Source: an uncultured Mesorhizobium sp. (GTDB lineage: Bacteria; Pseudomonadota; Alphaproteobacteria; Rhizobiales; Rhizobiaceae). From it: a stretch of DNA of 64,000 bases. A program made the translations under genes and the position numbers. Location: the NCBI GenBank assembly GCA_937958475.1, contig CALFXR010000222.1:13346-77345 (forward strand), in the 5' to 3' direction. Below are positions 15,377 to 24,881 of this stretch, piece after piece. The notes under the pieces are model-generated. The model made no database searches. It worked only from the letters and a program-made list of their open reading frames with translations, and had not been told where the DNA came from. Within the stretch, counting starts at the first letter, position 1. Every line of letters starts with the position of its first letter.

Positions 15377-17254
15377 ATGATCACCATCAACGACCTTTCG
15401 CTGCGCATCGCCGGACGTCTGCTCCTCGACCACGCCTCGCTCAGCCTGCCCACCGGCGCCAAGGCCGGCCTCGTCGGGCGCAACGGCACCGGCAAGACCA
15501 CGCTTTTCCGCGCCATCACCGGCGACCTGTCGTCGGAGACCGGCTCGATCGGCCTGCCGAAGAACACGCGCATCGGACAGGTCGCCCAGGAAGCGCCGGG
15601 CACCGAGGAGCCGCTGATCGACATCGTGCTCAAGGCCGACGTCGAGCGCGCCGCGCTGATGGCCGAGGAGAAGACGGCGACCGATCCGCACCGCATCGCC
15701 GAGATCCACATGCGGCTGGCCGACATCGACGCGCATTCGGCCGAGGCGCGCGCCGCGACCATCCTCGCCGGCCTCGGCTTCGACGCCGAGGCGCAAAGAC
15801 GCCCGGCGTCGTCCTTCTCCGGCGGCTGGCGCATGCGCGTGGCGCTGGCCGCGGTGCTGTTTTCCGAGCCGGACCTGCTCCTGCTCGACGAGCCGACCAA
15901 CTATCTCGACCTCGAGGGCACGCTGTGGCTCGAGAACTACGTGTCGAAATATCCGCACACCGTGCTCCTGATCAGCCACGATCGCGACCTGCTCAACAAG
16001 GCGGTCAACTCGATCGTGCATCTCGACCAGAAGAAGCTGACCTTCTGGCGCGGCGGCTACGACCAGTTCGAGCGCCAGCGCGCCGAGCAGGCGGAACTGC
16101 AGGAGAAGGGCCGGGTCAAGCAGGAGGCGGCGCGCAAGCACCTGCAGAGCTTCGTCGACCGCTTCCGCGCCAAGGCTTCGAAGGCGCGCCAGGCCCAGTC
16201 GCGCATCAAGGCGCTGGAGAGGATGAAGCCGATCGCCGCGATGATCGAGGATTCCGTCAAGCCCTTCTCCTTCCCCGAACCGGTGAAGACGGTCGCCTCC
16301 CCGATCATCGCCATCGAGCATGCCTCGGTCGGCTACCAGCAGGGCAAGCCGATCCTGAAGAAACTGTCGCTCAGGATCGACGCCGACGACCGCATCGCGC
16401 TGCTCGGCGCCAACGGCAACGGCAAGTCGACCTTCGCAAAACTGCTCGCCGGGCGGCTGAAGGCAGAGACGGGCACGATGACGGTGGCGCCGGGCCTGAA
16501 GGTGGCGATCTTCGCCCAGCACCAGCTCGACGATCTCAGGCCCGAGGAGAACGCCTACGAGCACGTGCGCCGGCTGATGCCGGACGCGCCGGAATCGAAG
16601 GTGCGCGCCCGCGTCGCCCAGTTCGGCCTGACCACCGAGAAGATGAACACGCCGGCCAAGGACCTGTCGGGCGGCGAGAAGGCGCGGCTGCTGATGGGGC
16701 TCTCCTCCTTCGAGGGCCCGAACCTGTTCATCCTCGACGAGCCGACCAACCACCTCGACATCGACAGCCGCGAGGCGCTGATCCACGCACTGAACGATTT
16801 TCCCGGCGCCGTGATCCTGATCAGCCACGACCGCCACCTGCTCGAGGCGACGGCCGACCGGCTCTGGCTGGTGAAGGACGGCTCGGTCGCGCCCTATGAC
16901 GGCGATCTCGACGACTATCGCCAGGAAGTGACCGGCGTCTCCGGCGACCGCCGCGAAAAGCGCGAGGCAGAGAAGGCGTCCAAGGCCGACCGCCGCCGCG
17001 ACGCCGCGCAGCGCCGCCAGGCGCTGGAGCCGTTGGCCAAGGAGATCCGCGCCACCGAGGCTCTGATGGAGCGCATCCGCAAGCGCATCGACGGCATCGA
17101 GGACCTGCTCGCCGATCCGCGGCTCTACGAGAAAGACCCGACCGCGGCCACCAAGCTTGCCAAGGAGCGCTCGGACCTGTCCAATGCTCTGGCGGGGCAC
17201 GAGGATCGCTGGCTGACGCTGTCGGCCGAATACGAGGAAGGCATCGCGGAATGA
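15377..17254 (+). CDS. ABC-F family ATPase (Uup-like)
   Basis: A 625-residue soluble protein with two ATP-binding cassettes and no membrane segments, the ABC-F class acting on ribosomes or DNA intermediates. Walker A motifs are GRNGTGKTT and GANGNGKST; signatures are SFSGGWRMRVALA and LSGGEKARLLMGL; Walker B segments end in LLDEPTNYLD and ILDEPTNHLD. A charged linker lies between cassettes, and a C-terminal coiled coil (EKASKADRRRDAAQRRQAL onwards) is like that of Uup. Start is uncertain: ATG 15377 fits the family, ATG 15362 and GTG 15344 are in frame. ATGA overlap with the crotonase gene. Confidence 0.9.
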   Translation: MITINDLSLRIAGRLLLDHASLSLPTGAKAGLVGRNGTGKTTLFRAITGDLSSETGSIGLPKNTRIGQVAQEAPGTEEPLIDIVLKADVERAALMAEEKTATDPHRIAEIHMRLADIDAHSAEARAATILAGLGFDAEAQRRPASSFSGGWRMRVALAAVLFSEPDLLLLDEPTNYLDLEGTLWLENYVSKYPHTVLLISHDRDLLNKAVNSIVHLDQKKLTFWRGGYDQFERQRAEQAELQEKGRVKQEAARKHLQSFVDRFRAKASKARQAQSRIKALERMKPIAAMIEDSVKPFSFPEPVKTVASPIIAIEHASVGYQQGKPILKKLSLRIDADDRIALLGANGNGKSTFAKLLAGRLKAETGTMTVAPGLKVAIFAQHQLDDLRPEENAYEHVRRLMPDAPESKVRARVAQFGLTTEKMNTPAKDLSGGEKARLLMGLSSFEGPNLFILDEPTNHLDIDSREALIHALNDFPGAVILISHDRHLLEATADRLWLVKDGSVAPYDGDLDDYRQEVTGVSGDRREKREAEKASKADRRRDAAQRRQALEPLAKEIRATEALMERIRKRIDGIEDLLADPRLYEKDPTAATKLAKERSDLSNALAGHEDRWLTLSAEYEEGIAE

Positions 17255-18054
17255 CGGTCAGGATCGAACACGAGGCATCCACGACGATCGTCACCATCGA
17301 CCGGCCCTTCGCCCGCAACGCCGTCGATCCGGCCACGGCGGAACAGCTGTTCCAAGCCTTCGTCGCCTTCGACTCAGACGACAGCCAGAGCGTGGCCGTG
17401 CTGACCGGGGCCGGCGGCGCCTTCAGCGCCGGCTTCGACCTGAAGGCTTCGGCAAGCGTGAAGGAGACCTGGTTCGCCGAACACGCGCTCGACGGCTCGT
17501 TCGACGACCGCGACGACCGCCCGCGCAAGGGGCCGATGGGCCCGACGCGGCTGACGCTTTCGAAACCGGTGATCGCCGCGATCAGCGGCCCGGCGGTGGC
17601 CGGTGGCATGGAGCTGGCGCTCTGGTGCGACATGCGGGTGATGGAGCGCTCGGCCTACATGGGCGTCTACTGCCGGCGCTGGGGCGTGCCGCTGATCGAC
17701 GGCGGCACGGTCAGGCTGCCGCGCATCGTCGGCCACGGCCGCGCCATGGACCTGATCCTCACCGGACGCAAGGTCGAGGCCGAGGAATGCCTCGCAATCG
17801 GCCTCGCCAACCGGGTCGTCGACGACGGGGCGGCACTCGAATCAGCACTCCAGATCGCCCGCGACCTTGCCCGCTATCCGCAGAGCTGCATGCGTGCCGA
17901 CCGCGCCTCGGCGATGCGGCAATGGTCGCTGGGACCGGCCGCCGCGCTGACCAGCGAGTGGCGGAGCGCGGAGACCTACCGCTCCGAAGGCGCCGCGGGC
18001 GCCGCCCGCTTCGCCTCCGGCAAGGGCCGCGGCGGCGATTTCGGCGACATCTGA
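17251..18054 (+). CDS. Crotonase/enoyl-CoA hydratase family protein
   Basis: A 267-residue crotonase-fold enzyme. GAGGAFSAGFDLK provides the first oxyanion-hole segment and SGPAVAGGMELALWCDMRV the second. The position that holds Glu in hydratases reads in YCRRWGVPLIDGGTVRLPR, which resembles proteins often labelled crotonase without proven hydratase activity. Starts by four-base overlap with the ABC-F gene. The convergent gene behind it begins six bases after the stop. Substrate unknown. Confidence 0.85.
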   Translation: MTVRIEHEASTTIVTIDRPFARNAVDPATAEQLFQAFVAFDSDDSQSVAVLTGAGGAFSAGFDLKASASVKETWFAEHALDGSFDDRDDRPRKGPMGPTRLTLSKPVIAAISGPAVAGGMELALWCDMRVMERSAYMGVYCRRWGVPLIDGGTVRLPRIVGHGRAMDLILTGRKVEAEECLAIGLANRVVDDGAALESALQIARDLARYPQSCMRADRASAMRQWSLGPAAALTSEWRSAETYRSEGAAGAARFASGKGRGGDFGDI

Positions 18055-18060
18055 TCCGGA

Positions 18061-18681
18061 CTAGGACTGCCCGCCACCCGAGCGGCCCCAGCGCGGCGCC
18101 GGGGGCTTCGAGTTCGGATTCTCCGGTCGGCCGCCGCCGCGCGTCAGCGCGATGACGAAGCCGACGGCGCCGACCGCCATCAGGACATAGCCGACCGGCA
18201 TAACGCGCGGATCGGGCTCGGCCGCGCCGCTGCGCAGGACGAGGTCGACGCTACGCATCTCGATGCCCTCGGCATCCCCCTGCCCGACCGTGAACAAATA
18301 GTCGCCACTGTCGAGCTTGCTCATCACGCCCGCCTCGTCGCGATAGATCTGGTCGCCGCTCTGCGGGCTGTCGGAGCGCGGCGTCGCATTGACGAAGCCG
18401 ATCGTCTCGGCGAGCACCGTGCGGCCGCCGGTGGCGGCGGTCAGCGTCAGCACGGTGCGGTCGCCGCTCAGCCGCGGCGTGCCGACCGAGACCATGTCGA
18501 CGAGCACGCGGACCGGCGCGTCGGACCATTCGAGCGCGACGCTGACCGGCCGGAACCCGGCGCCGCGCTCGTAGACCCGCCAGGTGCCGATCTCGTCGCC
18601 GGAAAAGTTGCTCAGGGCGAAGGGGTAGCCGATGCCGGCGGCCGCGCCGAGGAGGAAGACCAGGAAGAAGAAGGCGCGCAT
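18061..18681 (-). CDS. Conserved membrane-anchored protein, paralogue of next gene
   Basis: A 206-residue protein I do not recognise. It has an N-terminal hydrophobic segment (FFFLVFLLGAAAGIGYPFAL), an extracytoplasmic beta-rich middle, a second membrane helix near residues 160-180 (VGYVLMAVGAVGFVIAL) and a short basic tail ending PAPRWGRSGGGQS. The next gene upstream on the same strand (18790-19386) has the same plan and the same PRWGR tail, so the two look like tandem duplicates. It is the last gene of the pepA-holC set by orientation. Confidence 0.75.
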   Translation of the reverse strand: MRAFFFLVFLLGAAAGIGYPFALSNFSGDEIGTWRVYERGAGFRPVSVALEWSDAPVRVLVDMVSVGTPRLSGDRTVLTLTAATGGRTVLAETIGFVNATPRSDSPQSGDQIYRDEAGVMSKLDSGDYLFTVGQGDAEGIEMRSVDLVLRSGAAEPDPRVMPVGYVLMAVGAVGFVIALTRGGGRPENPNSKPPAPRWGRSGGGQS

Positions 18682-18789
18682 GGCGGTTGTCCGTTACCGG
18701 GCGAAGGTGGGCGGGTGCTACGGCTACACTGAAGTTCCGGCGACCGGAAGAGGTGCATATCCCTTGCAGGGCGCGGGCGTTTGCGCCGG

Positions 18790-19386
18790 TCAGGCCCCGT
18801 CGCGTCCCCATCTCGGCTGGGGCGGCGGCGTTTCGGCGCGGCGGCGGAAGCTCAGTATCAGGCCGATGCCGCCGACGACGAGCAGGATGAAGCCGGCCGG
18901 CTGCAGGCGCGGGTCGATGTCGAAGGCTCCGGCGTTGACGGTGAGCTCGATCGCCGTGACCGCCGGGTCGAGACGCGGGGTGACGTCCACCTCGACCGTG
19001 TGGCGGCCGTCGAGCGGCCGGTCGACGACGATCATCTCGCGATAGACGACGCCGCCGTCGGCCTCCAGCACGGGATCATGGGGAAAGGCGAACGCGTGCT
19101 CGAAGGCCGTCTCGCCGTTCTCGCCGCGCAGCGTCAGCGTGACGTCGGCGCGATCCTCGCCGGCGCGCAGCGGCGCGTTCGCGCGGGCGGCGAGCGTCAG
19201 GAAGAACGGCGCCTCGGACGGCGCCAGCATCACCTGCGCAGGCGTGAAGCCGGTGTCGGCGGAATAGAGCGCAAGACGGCCGATCTCGTAACCCGGCAGG
19301 CGCTCGACGGCCTTGGGAAGGCCGATGCCGAACAGCACGCCGGCCGCCAGCATCAGCATGAAGACGACGCGCAAGCCCCACTTCAT
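18790..19386 (-). CDS. Conserved membrane-anchored protein, paralogue of previous gene
   Basis: A 198-residue protein of unknown function with N-terminal hydrophobic segment (VVFMLMLAAGVLFGIGL), an ELG/EIGRLALYS start to the middle domain comparable to DEIGTWRVYE in its neighbour, a second helix (AGFILLVVGGIGLILSF) and a tail ending PPPQPRWGRDGA. The shared motifs PR..PVG/PAG before the helix and PRWGR after it support paralogy. It follows holC on the minus strand. Confidence 0.75.
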   Translation of the reverse strand: MKWGLRVVFMLMLAAGVLFGIGLPKAVERLPGYEIGRLALYSADTGFTPAQVMLAPSEAPFFLTLAARANAPLRAGEDRADVTLTLRGENGETAFEHAFAFPHDPVLEADGGVVYREMIVVDRPLDGRHTVEVDVTPRLDPAVTAIELTVNAGAFDIDPRLQPAGFILLVVGGIGLILSFRRRAETPPPQPRWGRDGA

Positions 19387-19446
19387 GGGCGTCGGCTCCG
19401 CCCGGCAGCCGCGGCGTGCGGGCGACGGCGCGACCGGCCCCGCATG

Positions 19447-19896
19447 TCAGGCCTTCCGTTCCCAGCGGCGGTCGCCGGACTGCTGCCAGTAGGTGACCTC
19501 GTGGCCCGCGGCGCGGACCGACTTCCAGTGGCCGCGCGCGGTGTCGAGCTGCTGGGCGTCGTGGCCGTCGAAGAGGAAGACGACGCGGTCGTAGGGCGAA
19601 AGGTCCGGCGGCTCGGCGCCGTCGACGATGAAGCGGATCTGTGCCGCGTTGGCGTTGTCCGGCTTCGTCGTCAGCAGAACCGGCTGATCCGAAGGATAGG
19701 GATCGCGGTCGGTGCCGTGGGCGAGGAAGGCATCGTCGCGATAGACCCACAGATGCGCGTCGAGCGCGTCGCGGCGCTCCTCGCCGCCGGCCTGCACGAC
19801 CGCCCGCCAGCCGCGCTGCAGGCTCTTCTCGAGCAGCGACGGCAACGCCTCTTCCAGCGTCGATTCCGTCAGGTGGTAGAAGAGGACCTCCGTCAC
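19447..19896 (-). CDS. holC: DNA polymerase III subunit chi
   Basis: A 149-residue protein matching the chi subunit of the clamp-loader complex, which contacts SSB. The start MTEVLFYHLTESTLEEALPSLLEKSLQRGWR is characteristic, as are LWVYRDDAFLAHG and VFLFDGHD near the end. It lies six bases after pepA, an arrangement shared with many Proteobacteria (pepA-holC). Confidence 0.9.
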   Translation of the reverse strand: MTEVLFYHLTESTLEEALPSLLEKSLQRGWRAVVQAGGEERRDALDAHLWVYRDDAFLAHGTDRDPYPSDQPVLLTTKPDNANAAQIRFIVDGAEPPDLSPYDRVVFLFDGHDAQQLDTARGHWKSVRAAGHEVTYWQQSGDRRWERKA

Positions 19897-19902
19897 CGGC
19901 CG

Positions 19903-21396
19903 TCAGCCTTCGTAGTGGTCCCTGACGAGGCGATCGAGCAGGCGGACGCCGAAGCCGGAACCCCAGGACTGGTTGATCTCGCTCGCCGGCGAGCCCATCG
20001 CGGTGCCGGCGATGTCGAGATGCGCCCACGGCGTATCCTTGACGAAGCGCTTGAGGAACTGCGCCGCCGTGATGGCGCCGCCGTAGCGGCCGCCGATGTT
20101 CTTCATGTCGGCGTTCTTCGAATCGATGAGCTTGTCGTATTCAGCGCCGAGCGGCATGCGCCAGAGCTTCTCCTGCGTCGCCTGGCCGGCGGCGAGGAGG
20201 CGATTCGCCAGCTCGTCGTCGTTGGCGAACAACCCGGCATGGTGCTGGCCGAGCGCGATCATGATCGCGCCCGTCAGGGTCGCAAGATTGACCATGAAGC
20301 GCGGCTGGAATTCCTCGTTGCAGTACCAGAGCGCATCGCCCAGCACGAGGCGACCTTCGGCGTCGGTGTTGAGAACCTCGATGGTCTGGCCCGACATCGA
20401 GGTGACGATGTCGCCCGGACGTTGCGCGTTGCCGTCGACGCTGTTTTCCACGCAGCCGATGATGCCGACGACATTGGCCTTCGCCTTGCGCGCGGCCAGC
20501 GCGTGCATCAGGCCGAGCACGGCCGCCGCTCCGCCCATGTCGCCCTTCATGTCCTCCATGCCGGAGGCCGGCTTCATCGAGTTGCCGCCGGTGTCGAAGG
20601 TGACGCCCTTGCCGACGAAGGCGATCGGGCGGTCGCCGGTCTTGCCGCCGTTCCAGCGCATGACGACGAGCCGCGGCGGGCGCGGCGAGCCCTGGGCGAC
20701 GCCGAGGAGCGCGCCCATGCCGAGCTTCTTCATCTCCTTCTCGGTGAGCACGGAGACATCGACGCCGAGCGTGGAGAGTTCCTTCGCCCGCGCCGCGAAC
20801 TCGACAGGGCCGAGGGCATTGGCCGGCTCGTTAACCAGGTCGCGGGCGAGCATCGTCCCGTGGGCGACCGCCTCCGCCGCCGCGAAGGCCTTCTTCGCCG
20901 CCGCCGGGTTGGCGCAGAGGATGGCGATTCGCACGGGCTTCGTCCCGTTGCGCTCGTCGCCCTCGCCCTTGCGGGTCTTGTACTTGTCGAAGGCGTAGGA
21001 CCTGAGCAGCAGCCCGCAGGCGACGTCCGCCGCCGCGCTCGCGCCGATGGCGGTACCCGGCAGATCGAGGACGACGGAGAGGTCCGACGGCTTCTTCAAG
21101 GCCGCGAAGATCGCGCCGCCGAGACGCATCCACGACTGTTCGTCGAGCGCGGATTCCTTGCCTGTCCCGATCGCCACCAGGCGATCGACGCCGGCGCCCT
21201 CGGGCGCCACGAGTTCGAGGCTCGACCCCGCCTTCCCGGTGAAGTCGGCAACCTTGAAGGCCTTGTCGAAGACGCGCGCCGGGTCGCAGGCCCTGGCTGC
21301 CTCGCCCAGACCGGTCTCCTCCGCGGAGAGCACGACGACGGTTCCCTTTCCGGGTGTCGCGATCTTCGCGAAGCTGATGATCGGTCTGGCAGGCAT
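19903..21396 (-). CDS. pepA: Leucyl aminopeptidase (M17)
   Basis: A 497-residue cytosolic two-metal aminopeptidase. The family signature NTDAEGRLVLGDAL is intact; KGVTFDTGG and the MEDMKGDMGGAAAV segment supply further metal and active-site residues. The N-terminal domain (about 1-165) is the variable M17 part. ATG 21396 was chosen because the open frame beyond it reads into the promoter region of the divergent PAP2 gene. First gene of pepA-holC. Confidence 0.95.
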   Translation of the reverse strand: MPARPIISFAKIATPGKGTVVVLSAEETGLGEAARACDPARVFDKAFKVADFTGKAGSSLELVAPEGAGVDRLVAIGTGKESALDEQSWMRLGGAIFAALKKPSDLSVVLDLPGTAIGASAAADVACGLLLRSYAFDKYKTRKGEGDERNGTKPVRIAILCANPAAAKKAFAAAEAVAHGTMLARDLVNEPANALGPVEFAARAKELSTLGVDVSVLTEKEMKKLGMGALLGVAQGSPRPPRLVVMRWNGGKTGDRPIAFVGKGVTFDTGGNSMKPASGMEDMKGDMGGAAAVLGLMHALAARKAKANVVGIIGCVENSVDGNAQRPGDIVTSMSGQTIEVLNTDAEGRLVLGDALWYCNEEFQPRFMVNLATLTGAIMIALGQHHAGLFANDDELANRLLAAGQATQEKLWRMPLGAEYDKLIDSKNADMKNIGGRYGGAITAAQFLKRFVKDTPWAHLDIAGTAMGSPASEINQSWGSGFGVRLLDRLVRDHYEG

Positions 21397-21578
21397 GGCG
21401 GTTCCTTTTGACGGCAGAACAGGCGACGGTGGCCGCGACCATCGGCAGTTTCTCCGGCATTTGCAAGGCCCGCGGCGGCGGCTCGCCGCTACCCGATTCG
21501 CCTCCACATCGGCGATTGACGCCGCGACCGCGACATGTGACGTCGGCGGAGCGCAACGACGGAGGCACGGGCGACGCT

Positions 21579-22340
21579 GTGGAGGAGGTGCGGGGAACGG
21601 CGGCGGGACCAGGGCTTGCGCCCTTCTCCTCGCCTTACGCGGCGGTCGGCCTCAGCGCGGCGCTCGTGCTCGCGCTGTTCGTCTTCCATGCCTTCCCGGC
21701 AATCGACCGCGCTGTCAGCGGCCTCTTCTTCGCGAGCGCGCCCTGTGCCGCGGGACAGGCCTCGGGAGCGACCTGCGGGACATTTCCCGCCGGCCATGTC
21801 GCCATCCTCGGCACGCTGCGCCAGTTGCTGCAGCACCTGCCGGCGGCGGTCGCCGCCGGGCTCGGCGCCGCCTACCTGACCCGGCTGGCGATGGGCACGC
21901 CGGCCAGGGATGCGTCGATGTCCTCGCTCGGCACCGCCCTCCTCGCCTACCTCCTGTCGGTGGGCCTGCTCGTCAACGGGCTGCTGAAGCCGTTCTCGGG
22001 GCGGCCGCGGCCCCTCTATTCCGAGCCGTTCGGCGGTGCCCTGCCCTTCGTTCCCGCCGGCGAGTTCACCAGCTACTGCGCTTCGAACTGCTCGTTCGTG
22101 TCGGGCGAGGCGGCGGCGGCGGCGTGGCTGATCGGCGCCGTCGCGCTGCTGCCGGAACGCTATGCCGCGCTGAGGCTGCCTGCCTTCGTGGCGGCGATCG
22201 CCTGTGCCGTCGCGACCAGCGGGCTTCGAATCTCGTTCGGCGCGCATTTCCTGTCGGATACGATCGTCGCGGCCCTCGCGACCTTGACGATCTTCGCCGT
22301 CCTGGCCGGATTCCAGGCGCGCCACATCCGGGCGCGATGA
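21579..22340 (+). CDS. PAP2-type (LpxE/LpxF-like) membrane phosphatase
   Basis: A membrane phosphatase of the PAP2 superfamily with several helices. The three active-site motifs are present: KPFSGRPRP, a variant SFVSGEA in place of PSGH, and SGLRISFGAHFLSD (SRxxxxxHxxxD with the Ser-Arg split). The variant second motif and Cys-rich CASNCS before it suggest a lipid-phosphate phosphatase such as the lipid A phosphatases, but this is not certain. The start is unclear: the frame opens at ATG 21408, only 12 bases from the divergent pepA start, while GTG codons at 21537, 21579 and 21588 are in frame and the hydrophobic part begins near 21620. I chose GTG 21579, which has GGAGG 13 bases upstream. 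Confidence 0.75.
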   Translation: MEEVRGTAAGPGLAPFSSPYAAVGLSAALVLALFVFHAFPAIDRAVSGLFFASAPCAAGQASGATCGTFPAGHVAILGTLRQLLQHLPAAVAAGLGAAYLTRLAMGTPARDASMSSLGTALLAYLLSVGLLVNGLLKPFSGRPRPLYSEPFGGALPFVPAGEFTSYCASNCSFVSGEAAAAAWLIGAVALLPERYAALRLPAFVAAIACAVATSGLRISFGAHFLSDTIVAALATLTIFAVLAGFQARHIRAR

Positions 22341-22553
22341 TACGCCACCGCCGCCGCGCGGTTGCGGTAAGTTCTTGTTAACCTTGTCCGTTCGCCCTTT
22401 CTTATCCAGTTTCGCCGAGCATTCGACCGGGCGGCGCGAAACTCGTGATCGGGTATGCGGGCCATGGCCGGTTGCGCGAGCGGGATCGGGCGGATAGTTT
22501 TCGCACCCTGAGCGCGCTGGGCGGCGCTGGCGTACCTTGGACAGTTCCCGCTG

Positions 22554-23756
22554 ATGAAGATCGTCGAACGCTACATCCTGCGCCGAACCCTCTCCATCGC
22601 CGTGATCGCACTGATCTGGACCCTGGCGATCGTCTGGACGGTGCAGGTCCTGGGACGAATCAACGTCGTCACCGACAGCGGCCAGTCGGCACTGACGTTC
22701 CTGCATCTGGCGACGCTGCTGATGTCGTCGATCATCCCCGTCATCCTGCCGTTCGCGGTGCTGATCGCGGTCGCGCAGACGCTGACCGTGATGAACAACG
22801 ATTCGGAACTGGTGGTCATCAGCGCGGCCGGCACGCCGCGCCGTGCCACGCTCCGGCCGGTCCTGATCGTCGCGGTCGGAGCCTGCGTGCTGTCCTTCGT
22901 CGTCCAGAACCTCGTCGATCCGCAGGCGCGGATCGGCGTGCGCACCCTGCTTGCCAAGGCGAGCGCCGACCTCCTGTCGTCGGTGGTCCAGGAAGGCAGT
23001 TTCCGCAGGATCCAGAAAGGGCTGTTCGTGCAGGTCGGCGAGCGGCTGCCGGACGGGCGTCTCGGCCGGATTTTCGTCGCAGATTCACGGCAGAAGAACG
23101 TCGACCTCGCCTACTATGCGAAGGAAGGCGTGGTGACGGACACCGACGAGCGCGGCGTGCTGGTGATGACCGACGGGGTCGTGCACAGGCGAACGCCGGC
23201 CGGCGAGGTTTCCGTCATCCGCTTCGATTCCTACACGCTCGACCTCAGCGCCTTCGCCTCGGCCAGGGCCTACCTGGTGATCGGCGCCGGCGACCGCGGC
23301 GTGTTCTACCTGGCCGATCCCGATCCCGACGATCCGCTCTTCAAGCTGAACCCGCAGGAATTCAGGGCGTTCTTCCACATCAGGCTGACGGAATGGATCT
23401 ATCCGCTCGTCTTCGGCCTGCTCGCCTTCGCCGTGGCGGGCGATGCGCGCTCGCATCGCGAGGCCAGGATCCCTCCGCTCGGCGCCGCCCTGGCGATGGC
23501 TCTCGTCGTCCGCTGGATCGGCTACTATGTCGGCAACGAGGCCGAATCGAAGGAAGTCTTCATCCCGTTCCTCTACGCCGTCCCGCTCGGCTCCATGTCG
23601 ATCTTCATCTGGTTCATCGCGACGAACCGGACGCTCGAACTGCCCGTGCACTGGCTCGATCGCATCAACGCGGTGATCGTGGGCGCAGGAGACCGGCTGA
23701 CGTTGTTCCGCCTTCGCCTGATGGGCGCATCGCGCGTCGCCGGAGGCTCCCGCTAG
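22554..23756 (+). CDS. lptF: LPS export ABC transporter permease LptF
   Basis: A 400-residue inner-membrane permease of the LptB2FG complex, which extracts lipopolysaccharide and passes it to the LptC/LptA bridge. It starts MKIVERYILRRTL, has three N-terminal and three C-terminal helices, and a periplasmic beta-jellyroll domain between. NNDSELVVISAAG is the conserved coupling-helix segment. It precedes lptG with one base between. The 213-base leader 22341-22553 must carry the promoter for the whole operon through rsmA; no clear hexamers stood out. Confidence 0.93.
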   Translation: MKIVERYILRRTLSIAVIALIWTLAIVWTVQVLGRINVVTDSGQSALTFLHLATLLMSSIIPVILPFAVLIAVAQTLTVMNNDSELVVISAAGTPRRATLRPVLIVAVGACVLSFVVQNLVDPQARIGVRTLLAKASADLLSSVVQEGSFRRIQKGLFVQVGERLPDGRLGRIFVADSRQKNVDLAYYAKEGVVTDTDERGVLVMTDGVVHRRTPAGEVSVIRFDSYTLDLSAFASARAYLVIGAGDRGVFYLADPDPDDPLFKLNPQEFRAFFHIRLTEWIYPLVFGLLAFAVAGDARSHREARIPPLGAALAMALVVRWIGYYVGNEAESKEVFIPFLYAVPLGSMSIFIWFIATNRTLELPVHWLDRINAVIVGAGDRLTLFRLRLMGASRVAGGSR

Positions 23757-23757
23757 C

Positions 23758-24843
23758 ATGGGCTGGACCCTCTCCCGCTACTTCTTCTTCCGCTACCTCT
23801 CGATCACGGTCGGGCTGTTCGTCGCGATCTCGACGCTGGTGCTCATCATCAACTTCACCGAACTCTCGTCGCGCGCCAGCGACGTGCCCGGCTTCACGGC
23901 GTCCGGCGTGCTCATCGTGTCCGCCATGCGGGTTCCCATGGTGATGCAGCAGGTCGTGCCGTTCATCGCGCTCATCGCCGCGATGACCATGCTGATCACG
24001 CTCAACCGCAAGTACGAACTCGTCGTGGTCCGCTCCGCGGGCGTTTCGGCCTGGCAGTTTCTCCGCCCCGCCGCCTTCGGCGCCTTGCTGTTCGGCCTCT
24101 TCACCATCGGGATCATCAACCCGATCGCCGCCGTCGGCCTCTCCAGGGCGGAGGCGCTCGAGGCGGAGTTCCGCTCCGGCAAATCGAACGAGATCGCCGC
24201 CGCCGGGGCGCCCTGGATCAAGCAGACGACCGAGGAAGGCGAGGCGATCATCGGCGCGCACGCGGTGCTCGCCGGGGGCACAGAACTCGTCGACGCGGCG
24301 GTCTTCCGATTCGACGACGACGGCACCCTCGTCGAGCGAATCGATGCGGCGCGCGCCCTGCTCCGCGATGGCTTCTGGGAGTTGCGGAATGTCGAAAGGC
24401 GGCGCGAAGGCCAGCCGGTCGAGAAGGCCGAAAGCCTGAAAATCATCACGAATCTGCGACCGGAATTCGTCGAGGAAAGGCTGGCGCGGCCCGAGGCGAT
24501 ATCGCTGTTCGAACTGCCGCAGAAGATCGACGTCGCCCGTTCCTTCGGCCTGAAGGCGAACGCCTACGCGATGCAATTCCATTCTCTCGTGGCACTTCCG
24601 CCGCTCCTCGTCGCAATGACCCTCATCGCGGCGACGGTTTCGATGCGTTTTGCCCGGATGGGGCAGTCGATGACGATGATTTTAGGTGGCGTCGTCGCCG
24701 GCTTTCTGCTTTATGTTGTGTCGGTTTTGGTCAAAGCATTCGGTACGGCAGGATTCGTACCAGCGCCGATCGCGGCCTGGCTGCCAGTCGTGGTGGCGAC
24801 ATTTTTCGGGGTGACGTATCTGCTTTACAAGGAGGACGGTTAG
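23758..24843 (+). CDS. lptG: LPS export ABC transporter permease LptG
   Basis: A 361-residue partner of LptF with the same topology. The start GWTLSRYFFFRYLSI and NRKYELVVVRSAGVS (coupling helix) are typical, as is SMRFARMGQSMTMILGG at the start of the C-terminal helices. Encoded one base after lptF; its TAG stop touches the possible GTG start of lptD, so lptF-lptG-lptD are translationally linked. Confidence 0.93.
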   Translation: MGWTLSRYFFFRYLSITVGLFVAISTLVLIINFTELSSRASDVPGFTASGVLIVSAMRVPMVMQQVVPFIALIAAMTMLITLNRKYELVVVRSAGVSAWQFLRPAAFGALLFGLFTIGIINPIAAVGLSRAEALEAEFRSGKSNEIAAAGAPWIKQTTEEGEAIIGAHAVLAGGTELVDAAVFRFDDDGTLVERIDAARALLRDGFWELRNVERRREGQPVEKAESLKIITNLRPEFVEERLARPEAISLFELPQKIDVARSFGLKANAYAMQFHSLVALPPLLVAMTLIAATVSMRFARMGQSMTMILGGVVAGFLLYVVSVLVKAFGTAGFVPAPIAAWLPVVVATFFGVTYLLYKEDG

Positions 24844-24881
24844 TGGCGGCCGCGCTAGCTGAGGGGGGCAAGTACGCCGGC

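Noticed and set aside
18781..21411. Long plus-strand frame across pepA and holC
   Set aside because: It is a shadow of pepA, holC and the paralogue gene on the minus strand; no domain and biased composition.
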